Origin: Dyadobacter sp. CY326
Lineage (GTDB): Bacteria; Bacteroidota; Bacteroidia; Cytophagales; Spirosomataceae
DNA length: 64,000 nucleotides
Direction of reading: 5' to 3'
Assembly (NCBI RefSeq): GCF_021390515.1
Contig: NZ_JAJUXI010000009.1
Span: 1 to 64,000 of the forward strand
Shown here: positions 63,842 through 64,000 of the stretch, piece by piece
Position numbering within the stretch: the stretch's first letter is position 1
Layout of the letters: every line of letters begins with the position of its first letter
Notes under the pieces: model-generated
The model's database searches: none
Told to the model about the DNA's origin: nothing
What the model saw: the letters and a program-made list of their open reading frames with translations, nothing else
Program-made: the position numbers and the translations under genes

Positions 63842-64000
63842 TTAAACCGTCTCCCCTTCCTGCATGCGCTCTGCATTCTCTGCAATGCGCAATCTTTCGA
63901 TGAATTCGCCGATGTCGCCTTCCATAACAGCGGGGAGATTGTAAACCGTGTAACTAATGCGGTGATCGGTAATGCGGCTTTGGGGATAATTGTATGTCCG
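63842..64000 (-). CDS. prfA: Peptide chain release factor 1, C-terminal part (cut by window edge)
   Basis: The last 52 codons of a minus-strand frame read [15 protein letters not shown], then end in [17 protein letters not shown] and a TAA at 63842-63844. The RTYN-P-RITDHRI motif is the conserved segment after the GGQ domain of class I release factors; RITDHRI with a short tail fits RF1 better than RF2. The rest lies outside the window. Confidence 0.9.
   Translation of the reverse strand, partial: RTYNYPQSRITDHRISYTVYNLPAVMEGDIGEFIERLRIAENAERMQEGETV

Overview
The window looks like chromosomal DNA of a Cytophagales bacterium (Bacteroidota), most likely Dyadobacter or a near relative; the genus is inference. 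The support is: Bacteroidota -7 promoter elements (TAnnTTTG) in front of many genes with almost no Shine-Dalgarno sequences; secreted proteins ending in type IX secretion sorting domains (two at 40.6-46.0 kb, one at 55.7 kb and a probable one at 47.9 kb); an ExbB-ExbD-ExbD-TonB operon; BatD; and a B12 riboswitch-BtuB-BtuG locus. Most of the window is ordinary core genome. No rRNA, tRNA, CRISPR array or prophage was seen.

Layout. The left edge holds the end of an IS3-like insertion sequence (1-92). From 0.1 to 9.6 kb lie a DUF6265-like secreted protein, a long PurF-like amidotransferase, RecO, a secreted lipocalin-like protein, a 51-residue Cys-rich protein, LptB, RecJ, RuvX/YqgF, peptide deformylase, an omega-amidase and GatC. 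A 618-base AT-rich gap leads into a seven-gene operon (10.2-16.2 kb): exbB, two exbD, tonB, a small membrane protein, a PstS-like lipoprotein and a TPR protein. From 16.3 to 30.6 kb come BatD, AroC, a SUMF1/Gfo-Idh-MocA pair, an ABC-F ATPase, DedA, a gamma carbonic anhydrase, YqgE, a metallophosphoesterase and GcvP.

From 40.4 down to 30.9 kb on the minus strand runs a complex I operon, nuoA-B-C-D-E-F-[membrane glycosyltransferase]-G-H-I-J. It lacks nuoK-N and has a GT-C type glycosyltransferase translationally coupled to nuoF. A cluster of palindromic repeats lies just beyond nuoJ. From 40.6 to 46.0 kb are two tandem secreted SGNH esterases that differ mainly in the number of Ig-like repeats. 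Next come ObgE, adenylate kinase, a secreted protein divergent from an orphan histidine kinase, ValRS, a DEAD-box helicase, a TPR protein and a PorU-like C25 peptidase.

From 58.9 to 62.2 kb there is a compact B12 uptake unit: a cobalamin riboswitch, a BtuB-like receptor and a BtuG-like beta-propeller lipoprotein. The window closes with an EamA transporter, a thioredoxin-fold protein and the 3' end of prfA.

The best candidates for something new are the glycosyltransferase embedded in the split nuo operon, the repeat-palindrome insertions (one in frame inside valS, one inside a secreted protein), TAnnTTTG-N4-ATG promoters that imply leaderless mRNAs, and small Cys-rich proteins. No wholly novel multi-gene system was evident.
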